Positions 45,727-56,085 of a DNA stretch of 64,000 nt are shown here, piece after piece. A program made the translations under genes and the position numbers. Below the pieces are notes generated by a model, which worked only from the letters and a program-made list of their open reading frames with translations, was not told the DNA's origin and did not search any database. Location: the NCBI RefSeq assembly GCF_963924675.1, contig NC_089234.1, positions 56,787,682 to 56,851,681 on the forward strand, written 5' to 3'. Origin of the DNA: Phocoena phocoena. Its lineage: Eukaryota > Chordata > Mammalia > Artiodactyla > Phocoenidae. The stretch's first letter is position 1; each line of letters starts with the position of its first letter.

Positions 45727-47521
45727 AAAACCTAATTTTATACTGGGTTGTTGATCACTTGAAAACAAATTTTCAGAAACTCTTCATATATTAGAAATAT
45801 ATATAATCTATCATTGTGATATGATTTCCAAACATTTTCAAAGTTCATTGTCTTTTGACTTTGCTTAAGTCAAAAGTTCTTTTTAAAAAATGTGTAATAG
45901 ATTTTAAAAAATAAAGTCAAGAGTATTTTTAATAAGATTACATTTTTCAATTTCTGTTTTTTAAATTAGCGCTTCTGAATTCTGAGGTCACTATTTTCTT
46001 TTAGAACTTTCATGGTTTCTTTTTCTTTTCCATTTAAAAATTTAATTCATCTGTCATCTATCCTGGTGTAAGGTATGGGTTATGAATCCAAACTTTTTTT
46101 TTTTTCAGAATACCTACTGATTTGCCCCAAGAACATATATGGAATAGTCTATCTTTCTCCAGTAGTTTAAGATACAACTTTATCATATACTGAATCCCCA
46201 CATATAATTGAGTAGTTCTAGACTTCCGATTCTATTCTATTAGTCTGTTCGGTGATTTGCATACCAGGACCACACTGATTTAATTATTGAGGTTTTGTAG
46301 TATGATATCTAACTTCCTCTTACTACAATTATTTTTCTAAATGATCCCTGATATTACTTTCGCTTATTTTCCAATCTTAATTTTAGATTCATTTTTTTCT
46401 AGCTTAAAAAGAAAAAAAATCTTTGGTTGTTATGAAGCTTCATAATGAATTTATATTTTAACAAAGAGGTCACTGACATATTTATGGCCTTGAGGTTTCT
46501 TATAAAAGGATATGGTATGTCTCTTCATATCTTCTAGACTTTTTGTATGTCTTTCTAGAGAGTTTTAAAGTTTTTTTATGAAGAATTACACTTCTGTTCA
46601 TGTACATTATAATATTCTCAATTTATTGTCTTTTATGTTGCTTTTGTAATTGGAATCTAAAAAGTACTTTCTAATTGGTTTCCATTTTGATGTTAAAAGG
46701 CAGCTGTGGGTCCTGGAGAAGGAGCTGGAGGGGGAGGAGCTGAGAGAGAAGGAGTTGTGGGGTGGGAAGAGTGGATGTGGAAAAAAAAAAAAAGGCTAGT
46801 GATTTCTGTATATTAGTCTTATACCTTACTTTATTACTGAATTCTCTTGTTAGTCCTTCAGTTGGTTCTCTTGAGTTTCCAATTGTCAAAGCAAATAAAA
46901 TCATCTGTAAACATGACAGTTTTGCCATATGCTTTCCATTCTCATGCCTATAGTTTCCTTCTCCTGTCTATTGCATTGGCTACCATTCCCAGTAAAATAT
47001 TATATAATAGTGGTGGTTACAGATATCTTATCTTGTCCTTACTTTAATAAGAATACCTCTTAATGTTTGCGCACTAAGTTTGATGTTGGCTTTTGGACTG
47101 AGATGGATGCGATTTATCATGCTTAGGAAGTATACATCTATTTTTGTATACTTTTAATCAAGAATGGTTATTGAATTTGGCCAAAGCCCTTTCAGCTCTT
47201 ATAAAATTATGCCTTTCTTCTTTAGCTCTATTAAAAAGATTAAATAAATGGATATCCTAATATTGAGACTTCATTGCATACTTAGAATACATCTTAATTG
47301 GTCGTAATATTTTACTCTTCTGTTTATGCTGCAGGATGTTTTTCATAATTATTTTATTTAGGATTTTTTGCACCTATACTCAAAATCCAGATGAAAAGTA
47401 GCTATTTTCTCTGTAATTCTTATTGATTTTTCTATAAAGGTTTTATGCTGTTTATAAAAAGAATTTGGAAGTACTTATTTATCTGTGCTCTGGAGCAGTT
47501 TAAATAGATTTGGAATCATCA
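45727..47521 (-). mobile_element. Old L1 (L1M) ORF2 region
   Basis: Antisense L1M ORF2 motifs in order: GGGTTGTTGATCAC, GTCTTTTGACTTTGCTTAAG, CTGGTGTAAGGTATGGG, ACTTTATCATATACTGAATCC, AGGACCACACTGATTTAATT and, past a small insert (46702-46789), GTAAACATGACAGTTTTGCC and AGAATGGTTATTGAATTTGG. It resumes the element broken at 44446. Heavily mutated. Confidence 0.82.
46695..46796 (+). mobile_element. Small polyadenylated insert in L1M, source unknown
   Basis: About 80 bp of G-rich sequence (start AGCTGTGGGTCCTGG, end GTGGATGTGG) followed by a run of about 13 A interrupts the AT-rich L1M. Possible target repeats AAAAGGC at 46695-46701 and 46790-46796. An A tail plus direct repeats suggests L1-mediated retroposition of some RNA. 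I do not recognise the RNA. Confidence 0.5.
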
Positions 47522-47765
47522 CTGTGGTGTACAGGAACCAGCTTGCAATGACTCACAAGAACAGACTGTGTACATCTCTTCCCAAGTCCACATGAAGTAA
47601 CATCACATATGTAGCTTGAAATCAGTCATGGTGGAAATATTCATGCCACAGAAACTGGCAAACACCACACATGGTGGGGGGAGAGGTGTTTGTTTTGCAT
47701 GTGTTGTGTGTGTGTGTTCACAGAGACCCAGTTGTTAAATACTTAACAGAGTACTGCTGAATATC
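47522..47765. mobile_element. Unclassified insertion within L1M
   Basis: The L1M match stops near GGAATCATCACT (about 47521) and resumes near ATATCTTCTCTTGTAATG (about 47760). The intervening 240 bp (GGAACCAGCTTGCAATGACT..., with a TG run at 47700-47718) is not L1 and is probably a separate repeat, perhaps a DNA transposon fragment. No family assigned. Confidence 0.5.
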
Positions 47766-48494
47766 TTCTCTTGTAATGTTTGATAAAATTTCCTCATAAA
47801 AGTACCTAGACTTAGTGCTTTTGTGGGTGTGGTGATAGGTCCTTAAAATTTTATTTTTTCCTATGGAAATCAATCTGTTTCACTTTTCTACCTCTTCTGG
47901 AGTCAGTTTTGGGGAATTATATTTCTCTAGAAAATTATCCACTTGATCTAGATTTTCATATATTTGCAAAGAATTGAATAAAGTTAGTTCTTATGATTCT
48001 TTTAATTTTCTCTTCTTTCTGTGGCTTTTAATTTTTTACCTACGCATAAGCAAATGTATATATTCATTCTTTAAATTTTTCCTTGATTACTATGTTAGTG
48101 ATTTAGTTTTTCTAAAACTTATCTTTTGTTTTATTCATTATACAGTTTATTTTATTACAGTATTATTACCGTATTTATTACTGTTCATTAGCTTTACTAA
48201 TCCATTCCTTCACTTTCTTTAATTTTATTTAGCTGAGTGTTTGAGTCAGATGCTTACTTTATCTTTTACAATTTTTCCCTTTTTTAAAAAACTAATACCT
48301 GTACTTAAAGCTGTTTTCTACTGAGAATGGCCTTAGATCTATCTCATAGGTTCTGACAGATAATGGTTTCACCATCATATCTGGCTTTTTGCAATCTGAT
48401 TTTGTTATTAATTTATAGTTTTATTACATTGTGACCAGAGTTTTTTGTACTACCTCTACTCCCTGGAATTCATTGAATTTTGTTTATGAACAAA
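47766..48494 (-). mobile_element. Old L1 (L1M) ORF2, middle part
   Basis: CTACCTCTTCTGGAGTCAG, TAGAAAATTATCCACTTGATC and CATTGTGACCAGAG are antisense L1M segments between the polymerase and endonuclease domains. Same element as 45727-47521. Confidence 0.75.
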
Positions 48495-49045
48495 TACATT
48501 ACTGTGGAAGACTGCACTTGACAAAAATGGGCAGAGCAATATTTTGGGTCCCACAAGCTCTTCTAGAACTTTGCCACTCCCCATCAAGAGGCAGAATCTA
48601 TTTTTTCTTCCCTTAAACTTGAGCAGGGTTTTTGTGACTATTCTGATGAACAGAATGTAGCTAAAGTAATGCTACATGACTTTTAAGACATAGATCATAA
48701 AAAGATGATATGGCTTTTGCCTGACTCTTACTCTCTCATGAATTTCTTTTGCCCTTGTAACTCAGCCACTACACTAAGGTGTTTCTAGGCCTAACTAGGC
48801 TACAAAGGAAGACCACAAGGAGAACTCAGGCTCCCAGCCAACAGCCATCATCAACCACTGAGCAAGTGAGTACATAAGATTTCAGATGATTCTAGCTCCC
48901 AGGCTTCAAGTCTTCTGTGGAGGCGCCAGATATTACAGAGCAGAGATAAGTCATTCCCACTGTCCTCTCTTGGAATTCTTGACCCACAGAGTCAGTGAAC
49001 ATAAAAGACTACTGTCTTGTTCCACTAAATGACTTCTCTGTCTCA
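48495..49045 (+). mobile_element. ERVL-MaLR-like LTR (MLT1 style) in L1M
   Basis: CCACTCCCCATCAAGAGGC, TTTGTGACTATTCTGATGAAC, TGGAGGCGCCAGATATTAC, GAATTCTTGACCCACAGAG and TTCCACTAAATGACTT follow the layout of MaLR LTRs (gtgacttgctttggcc..., gaggcgccagacat, ttgacccacagaa, ccactaagttt). No internal gag or pol sequence was seen, so this looks like a solo LTR. Precise family uncertain. Confidence 0.6.
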
Positions 49046-49282
49046 TGTAAGGCTCTTCTTCTTGAATTCTACCTTGTGATATTTAGATTGTAACCCCTGT
49101 TTTCTTTTTGCTCCAGCCTTTTATTTCAGCTTTTCTGACTCAATTTGTTTGTTTCTCTATATAACACAGAGAATTGGGTTTTGCCTTATGATCCAGTCTG
49201 AAAGTATTTTAAATACGTGAATTAAGCACATTTACATTTTTTCCTATTACCAATATGATGGGCCTTAGTTCTGTCATGTTAT
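49046..49282 (-). mobile_element. Old L1 (L1M), 5' part of ORF2
   Basis: CTGTTTTCTTTTTGCTCCAG, TTGGGTTTTGCCTTATGATCC and AGCACATTTACATTTTTTCC resemble the antisense endonuclease segment of L1M after the LTR insertion. Confidence 0.6.
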
Positions 49283-49375
49283 ATTCTGTAAAGGCAGAGC
49301 TAAGTAGTTGTGACAAATATCTTCTGCCTTGCAAATCCTAAAATATTTAACATCTGGTCTGTTACAGAAAAGTGA
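49283..49375 (+). mobile_element. MER1-like hAT fragment
   Basis: GGCAGAGCTAAGTAGTTGTG, CAAATCCTAAAATATTTAAC and TCTGGTCTGTTACAGAAAAG are the right half of the MER1-type element that is nearly complete at 40139-40355. Confidence 0.7.
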
Positions 49376-50473
49376 TGTAAATCATATTGACTGCAAATAA
49401 TGCTGTATTTACTGCTACTTTTATTGCTCTCTTTTTTGCTTTTGTTGTTGTTGTTGTAGTACATCTTATTGCTTTGGCTAGCATCTCCAAGGAGATATAG
49501 AATATTCCTTACTTGCCTGTTCAGGGAGTTTAATGAGAACATTTTTAATCCTTTATTCTTCTCTCTGCAGATTGTTGTAGGTTTTGGACAGATAATCTTT
49601 ATCAAGTTAGGGAAGTTCCCACCTATTCCTTGTCTGCTAAGAGATGTGAGCAAAAAAGGTTATTAAATTCATTGCTTTCTTTCTTTCTCCCTCCCTTCCT
49701 TCCTTTTCTTCCCTCTTTTTCTCTTTCTCTCTCTCTGCCTTTCCTCCCTCCCTCTCTCCCTTCCTTTTTCTTCTTTCCTTTCTTTTGTATCTATTACCAT
49801 TATCTTACATATTTTTCCTTTTAATATTCCAATATGACAAGTTTATTGATAAATTCTAATAGTAAACTATCCTTTCAATTTTAAGATAAATCCTACTTGG
49901 TCACTAGGCAAGTACTTTTTTATTACATTTCATTGTTTTATTGTTAATTTTATTGTTAATTTCTCACTGAAGATTATTCTACTCACATTTGTAAAAGACA
50001 TCGCCCTACAGTTTCATTTATGACTCAGTTTCTGGATAGCTTTTGTGACTATTCCATATATTTCTTTTTAAAAAAAAAGCATGTCCATTTTGTTTATTGT
50101 TTAACAAAATATACATATTGTGAAATCTCTGGTCACTTACTTGTAATTTTCTATGGGAGATACGCTTAAGATGTCACGTGTGACTGTGGCTGTCAGTTTT
50201 ACCTATAGTATTTCTAGAAGTTGTTGCCTCATGTATTTCAAAGCTTTGTTGTTATATGCATTGAGATTCATGATTGTTATAGCTTCCCATTATATCTTCT
50301 TAATTATATAAAATATTCCTCTTCATCATTTCAGTAATCACCTTGAGCCTTTTTTTGTGTGATATTAGCATTGCTATTCCTGGGTTTTTAGCATGTATCG
50401 AGTTGCTGCCCCCCCCCCCCGTAATCCCTGTATTTGTCAAGCTTCCTATGTCATTTTATTGTAAATATCTTTT
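49376..50473 (-). mobile_element. Second old L1 (L1M) copy
   Basis: GATTGTTGTAGGTTTTGGAC, TCAAGTTAGGGAAGTTCCC, AAGATAAATCCTACTTGGTC and GCCCTACAGTTTCATTTATG are antisense polymerase-region motifs; CTTCATCATTTCAGTAATC and AGCATTGCTATTCCTGGG are endonuclease-region motifs. Because the polymerase region recurs after the endonuclease region of the previous element, this is a separate copy. A pyrimidine-rich CT tract is embedded at 49676-49790, and a TTG run at 49441-49458. Confidence 0.75.
49676..49790 (+). repeat. Polypyrimidine tract
   Basis: About 115 bp of almost pure C/T made of TTCC, CCCT and CTCT units, inside the second L1M copy. It creates Leu/Pro/Ser-rich artefact ORFs. Confidence 0.85.
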
Positions 50474-50871
50474 TAAAAAGCATTTTTTTTGAGACCTCCC
50501 TGGTGGTCCAGTGGTAAAGAATCCACCTTACAATGCAGGGGATGCAGGTTTGATCCCCGGTCAGGGAACTAAGATCCCACGTGCCGTGGGCAACTAAGCT
50601 CGTGTGCGTGTGCCGCCAACTACTGAGCTTGCGCGCTGCGCCTCAACTAGAGCCCGCGTGCCGCAAACTACAGAGCCCACGCGCTCTGGAGCCTGCGCAC
50701 CACACTAGAGAGAAGCCCATGCACCACGAGGAAGAGCCCACGCACCACAATGAAAGATCCCGCATGCCTCAACGAAGATCCCACATGCCACAACCAGGAC
50801 CCAACGCAGCCAAAAATAAATTAAATAAATAAATAATAAATAAATCTTTCAAAAGAAATAAAAAGCATTTT
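50474..50871 (+). mobile_element. Long CHR-related SINE with exact 13-bp TSD
   Basis: The body at 50487-50858 begins with a variant tRNA-Glu head: GACCTCCCTGGTGGTCCAG, A box TGGTCCAGTGGTAAAG, B box GGTTTGATCCCC. A long G+C-rich tail domain follows with repeated CCGCAACTAC/CACGCACC-type units, ending in a TAAA-rich tail. Exact direct repeats TAAAAAGCATTTT sit at 50474-50486 and 50859-50871. It resembles the older cetartiodactyl CHR-1-type group more than the three shorter copies here. Confidence 0.9.
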
Positions 50872-51010
50872 ATTTTACGTTTCCTTTTTTTTTTTTTTTT
50901 TTTAACCAAGTCTGGGAGTACTCTGCCTTTTGATTTGGTCCATTCCCATTTATTATGACTATTACATTTCTACCAACTCTTGCCATCTTACTTCACTCTT
51001 CCAGTCACTC
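50872..51010 (-). mobile_element. Old L1 (L1M) remnant after the SINE
   Basis: CTGCCTTTTGATTTGGTCC and CATTTATTATGACTATTAC appear to continue the L1M copy interrupted by the SINE. A 21-nt T-run at 50887-50903 adjoins it. Confidence 0.45.
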
Positions 51011-51389
51011 TTACTTACTACTCTGGCTTAAAGATAGCTCTGTTGAGTGATGCCTGAAGTAAGGATGGGGACAGGCATACGGATGGGTTGACCCACGTGA
51101 CTACCCATGGAGGAGAAGGCTTACCTTGTTGGCTGCTATGAGGTTCCCCAGTGGCTCCCTGTGCTTAACAAACACCTGAAGCTGGTCCTACATTTTAAAG
51201 AAGGTCTCTTCCATACTATCTCATCCATCTTGCACAAAGTCTACATAGTTCCTGATCAACAACAATATCCCTTCTTGTTTTTCAGTTAGTTATTGGTTAG
51301 GTTTTTTTAAAATTCCCCTGTGGGGAGTAGTGTAGAGTAGTGTAATATCACTTCCATCATCTTTGCTAACACCTTAAGACAGCCTCCTG
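51011..51389. other. No feature recognised
   Basis: No gene or repeat family recognised. Confidence 0.45.
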
Positions 51390-51940
51390 CCTCAGTAATA
51401 GTAAATGGCCTACAAGATGCTATAAGATCTGACCTCTGATATTGTTCTGACTTAATCTCCACTCCCCTCAATCCACCCCTCCCCTGCTGGGTTACTTACC
51501 CCAGCCACACTGGCCTCCTAGCTCTTTTTCACGTATGCCAGGCATGCTCCTATCTCAAGGCCTTGCACTTGCTCTTTCCTTTGCCTGGATGACTTTTCTC
51601 TCAGATATTATCAAGTTCCCATCTCTCACCTCCTTAAAGTTGTTACTTCAATGCCACTTTCTCAGTGATGGCTTCTCTGGCTATCAAGCCTCAAATTACC
51701 ACTATACAACCTCTCATCTCCGTTGCCTGTTTTTCATCATATTCTTCTCTCTAACATATTCTATGGGGCTTTTCTTTTTTTTAATCTGAATTATCAATCC
51801 TTTGTCTTACCAGAATGTAAACTCTCTGAAGGCAGAGATTTTTGTCCGTTTTATTCATCCCTCTATCCCTAATGTTTAGAACAGTGCTTGGAATAAAGTA
51901 TATATTCCTTAGATATCTGTTTAATTAATTAACAAATTTC
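51390..51940 (+). mobile_element. L2 LINE 3' portion
   Basis: CCAGCCACACTGGCCTCC, CAAGGCCTTGCACTTGCTC, TTTGCCTGGATGACTTTTC, AATGCCACTTTCTCAGTG, GAATGTAAACTCTCTGAAGG and AACAGTGCTTGGAATAAAG run through the L2 3' end in order over 550 bp. Clear, old and inactive. Confidence 0.92.
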
Positions 51941-53801
51941 TAGGGATTCAGAAGAAGAAAAGGAGGCTGTAGAACATGTTCCTTATGCTGTTTTAATTCT
52001 TCTTATGCTTTACAATCTCCCAGATATGCCAGCACTCACTGCCCTGACTAACCTGTTCTCCAGGGGACTTTACGTCTTTGATTTGTACACTGTATGAAGC
52101 AAGGTCTAGAAAGATTCCAGGGAAGCAGATGAAGAAAGGGAGAAATTAGACATAAGAGGAAAGCTCTCTCTTGAGGAAAAAAATAAATTGTGTGGGAGAA
52201 TGGCTATATGGGTTTCTTTAATCAAAAACAAAGAAAGGGACTGCATCTTATCCTTTTTGACTCTCCTTGATTTTGGAGAAACTGATGAGGTATAGCAAGA
52301 TAAATAAAGGAATGAAGAGCTAATCCACAAGAGAGAAGACTGTTTTATTGCTCTTACACAGATGTCTGTCCTTCCAACACAGGATATTTTTTTTCTTTGG
52401 GGGAGGGTGGGAAGAGGGGTAAGGGAGCAGCAATTTAAATTGGAATCTCCAGGCAGCCTGTGTTTGGGAATTAGCATTGCATTGTTTTCCTGGCTCCCCA
52501 CCCCTTCTTGTCTTTTAGCTGAGAAACATTTGCCCTGGAACAGCACACAAAGTTTGCATTAGCATCCCTGAGGATAGAACTTTGACCCCACAGACTAAGG
52601 AAGCTACAAATGGAAAATTCCAAGTTGCTATACTCTTTATTTTCATGCTAATGCTTCTGCAGAGAGTATTTAAAGAAACAGATGCACAAGAATAATAAAG
52701 AGTCCAGGACTAAGAACTCCTCTGACAACAGTGGAGTGTTTTTCCAACATGGTCTTGTATCTGTCTGTGCTTGCAAAAGTCCGGAGGGGTCAAGGTGAAA
52801 CCCTGGTTTCATTTAATTAAAAAAAAAAAAAAAAAAAGCTGAACTAGCATTGACAAAGAGAACCCTGGATCTGTGTTTCAAATCCTGATTGGATTTGAAA
52901 GTTGTATAAATTTCATTTCACTTCCTCCAGGCTACACGATTCAACTCTCAAAGACAGATGAGCAGTACAAGGCCTTGGGGAATGGTGGTTTCCCAATCAC
53001 CCTTGCCAATCCACACCTGAGTTCAACAACACTCATCCTTTCCTAAGATCCAAGCTAAATGGCACCCACTGTATTTCCAGCTCCCTAGATACTTCCTTCG
53101 TATTCTGTACAACAACAACAAAAAGACCTCTCATCTTTTTTTTTTCAGGATAACTTTATCCTGGGATTAAAGTCTCAAGTGGAAGACATATCAGAGCACT
53201 ACACTCTGCAAAGCCAAATACTCTCAACATTCTTCTCTTAATATGCAAATGAAACTTACATTTTACTTCACCACAGGCAGGCCCTGCTGAGGGAGCTGTC
53301 AGAAGAACAGAATCATCCTGGCTAACCCCTGCGATAACGTTCCTTCGCACATGTACCTCACCTAGATTATGGCCAGAAATTAAGCAAGAACTCCACTTGG
53401 TCTCTCCCCAAGTTCTCTTTCACACTCTGAAACGGCCCAGGGAAGATTCCTCCAAGTTTGTCACCTATATAAATGGTTTCACTCCAGTGGTGGCTTTAGA
53501 ATTTTTATATTCAAAGTACACAGGACCAACAACTGGGCGGAACTGTGTAAGTGGAGAGGCAGGGGATGGAAGATTTATTGTGAAACTGTGTTTCTGTATT
53601 AAGCACATGTTTTTCTCTCAGTCTGTAGGTTTCTATGAGGTGACTTGGAGAAAGGGGTCTTAGATATTTGGAAGCAGAGAATGGAGGGATTAAAGCCCTT
53701 TCTTTACACCTGAGTAAAAAGAACTTAGCAGTGGCTGCTCCTGTGAGATAAGATAAACCCAGCTTTCTTTCTCCTTTCATCTATTTGCTTTCAACTCAGT
53801 T
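51941..53801. other. No gene recognised; A-run
   Basis: An A-run lies at 52821-52838. Around 52995-53110 the sequence weakly resembles L2 (AGCTAAATGGCACCCACTG). The 146-codon minus ORF at 52106-52546 has no recognised domain and I do not call it a gene. Confidence 0.45.
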
Positions 53802-53912
53802 CTCATCTTCATCTGAGGCCACCTCCCCATACTTCCGTTCTCACTAACCTTCATAGGAAGCCACCTGCGCATACATCTGTTCTCACTAACCCCATGCTTC
53901 CGTTCTCCCTTT
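53802..53912 (-). repeat. 42-bp minisatellite, about 2.5 copies
   Basis: The unit GCCACCTSCSCATACWTCYG...CTCACTAACC starts at about 53818 and again at about 53860, a period of 42 bp, with a partial third copy ending CATGCTTCCGTTCTCCC. On the minus strand it encodes the repeated peptide VSENGSMGRWPQMK / VSENRCMRRWLPMK in one open frame, because 42 is a multiple of three. There is no evidence of coding. Confidence 0.8.
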
Positions 53913-54040
53913 CCTGCACTCCTGCATCTAGCTTGACCTCTGCTTTCTGTGTGTGCAGGGCCTTCTTTCTCCAATTAGACTACAGGTTTCTTGAAGGCAG
54001 AGCCCACAGCTTCCCTTGCATTTCCCACAACCTCCCAGTC
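53913..54040 (+). mobile_element. L2-like fragment (weak)
   Basis: AGACTACAGGTTTCTTGAAGG followed by CAGAGCCCACAGCTTCCC resembles the L2 segment aactccttgagggcagggac. Short. Confidence 0.4.
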
Positions 54041-55479
54041 CAGAGTGCGTCTGAAAAAAAACCACGGTCGGCTGACTGATTGAAGAAACAGAAAGAGGCC
54101 CCAGCAGTGACCTGAAGCATATGGAATTCTGATTCAGGGAACTGAGAAGTCAAAAGGCCCAATTCCACACCCTTCATAAAGTACACACATCCCGACAAAC
54201 CCCAAGTTATTGGAAAAGTAACAGCCCCGTCCCCCGACCAGCCTGAACCAAGAATTGCATTAGGACGGATGAAGAACCAGAGCAGTAAATACTAATGGCT
54301 GGAAGGGGGAACAGGAGGACAGAAGGCTGAACCGAGCAGGTGTTCACTCACTCAGTTTCAATCCACTTGCAGCCAACGACGTCATCGTTTGGCCTTCTTG
54401 AGCTCACCGACAGGCCATTTTTCATGATTTTACCATTTCTGGCCAAACGCAAACTTTTTAATTAAATGGACTACACGATTCCAGATGTTTGTTTATTTGT
54501 TCCAAAAAGGTTGTAAAAGCTCTACATGAGGAAAAACCTGGGGCAGGGGTAAAGTTTTCTCTAAGAGAAGGGGAAACAAATGAGTGGAAAGACCTGGGCC
54601 TAGGAAGTTAAGGCTGGGCAGAGCTCCCAGCAGAACAATCTAGACCAAAAGCATTGGCTTTCAAAGAGCTCTCCTTCCAGAAACCCAAGATTCAGGAATA
54701 AAACACCCTGAGCCCTTATTCGTTTTTAAAAGAATGTAGCTCATCTTGAGCCAAAGGCTCGAATGAGAACACATTTTTGTGGCTTCCCTGCCTGCTTCTT
54801 ATATGTTTGTTCCTGTTGCCACGAGCTCCACTACATTAATTCCAGCAGTCTTCCGTTTAACAGGCCAGATTATAGCTCATGCCTGAGTGGCAGTGGAGAA
54901 TCCTGCAAGGAGGAATGTGAGAAGGGCTACAGGCAGAGACTACAGCTTCCCATGAACCAGGCCAGCTTCCTTGCAGCTGTCTGTTCTCTGGTACCCTCTA
55001 CCTCTAACAATAATCAGTCATTAAGTCAGCCAATTGCATTTGTTACAGAGTCGTTCTCATATTTCTTCCCCTATTCGCCAGCTACTCCATCCTTCAGCAT
55101 CAAATGCTAGATTATTTCACCATTATCTTAATTGCTGCTGGGCTCTAAATTTTGGTTTCAAAAACCAACGTCAGAAAGACTTTGAATCACATGGGGAGGA
55201 AAAGCATTGATTGTCCATTTTCTCTGATACCCGAGCCAGGGATACCCTGAGACCAAACCATCAGCAACCTCAAACCACAACTCCACCATGGCTGTAAGGT
55301 TCCCTTTACATCGCCCCCACCCCTGCTCCACTGGCCAGTGTCCTGGCCCCAGCTGTCCTCCCCATCTGTTACCAAATTGTTGCCTCAATTACCTTTGCTT
55401 GAAACCTGCTGTTTGGAGGCAGTATAGTCTGCAGTCACATAGCTTGGTGTCAAGAAATCCAAAGCTTCCAAAACTGGAC
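54041..55479. other. Unique DNA; possible regulatory block
   Basis: No repeat or gene recognised. At 54370-54480 the sequence holds a CRE-like ACGTCA (54378-54383) and a homeodomain-type TTTTTAATTAAATGG, in a stretch free of repeats. It could be conserved noncoding DNA, but conservation cannot be judged from one sequence. Confidence 0.4.
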
Positions 55480-56085
55480 CACACTCCCTTCAAGGCCATC
55501 CCACAGTGGCCTCCTCAAGTCCTGGCTCTTCTCTTTCCAATCCCCTTGCATACTGCTTTCAGATTAATAACCATATAGCACAGCTTTAAATCCAATCTAG
55601 ATGCTTCTGCCTGTTCAAGGCCTGCCATAATACAAATCTGTTCTACAAGTAAACTTATTTCTGAATTTTTCAAAACTGGGCCCCTTCCTCCAGTCAGTTC
55701 TAACTATTCTTACCTTTTCTTTACCCATTTCCTTTTTCTGGAATGCCTTTCTTTTGCCATCCACCTACTCATGCCCTACTTGTCCTTCAAAGCTCAATGC
55801 CAATACCCTCCAAACAGCCACGCCTGACTATTCTAGCCTTTACTGATTCCCTTCTTTTCTAAGCAGTTTTAGCACTTACATGGCTTTTACCAAGTGAGGC
55901 AACTCTTAATTATATAATATATAATATCTGTTTGGTTGGCATTGCTTCATTTTTGGTATCTCCACAATCAAACTATAAGACAGATTCCATGCTCTCTGTT
56001 TCTGAGCTCTCCACAAACCCTAACATATACTTTGTTCACAGTGGATACAAGATAAAGACATACTGGAGGACTCCTTGAATGACGG
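55480..56085 (+). mobile_element. L2 LINE fragment
   Basis: TTTTCTGGAATGCCTTTCTTT, CTTGTCCTTCAAAGCTCAATG, CAGCCACGCCTGACTATTC, AGCACTTACATGGCTTTTAC and AATCAAACTATAAGACAG follow the L2 3' end in order, with the clearest part from about 55690. The left boundary is uncertain. Confidence 0.85.

Noticed and set aside
50581..50832. His/Pro-rich 83-codon ORF with repeats, resembling a small repeat protein
   Set aside because: It is the internal G+C-rich domain of the long CHR-like SINE.
52106..52546. 146-codon minus ORF as a gene
   Set aside because: No recognised domain; Ser/Leu-rich and in unremarkable DNA, so length alone is not convincing.
53777..53974. Repeated-peptide ORF as a coding tandem-repeat protein
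   Set aside because: Only 65 codons, explained by a 42-bp minisatellite whose period is a multiple of three.
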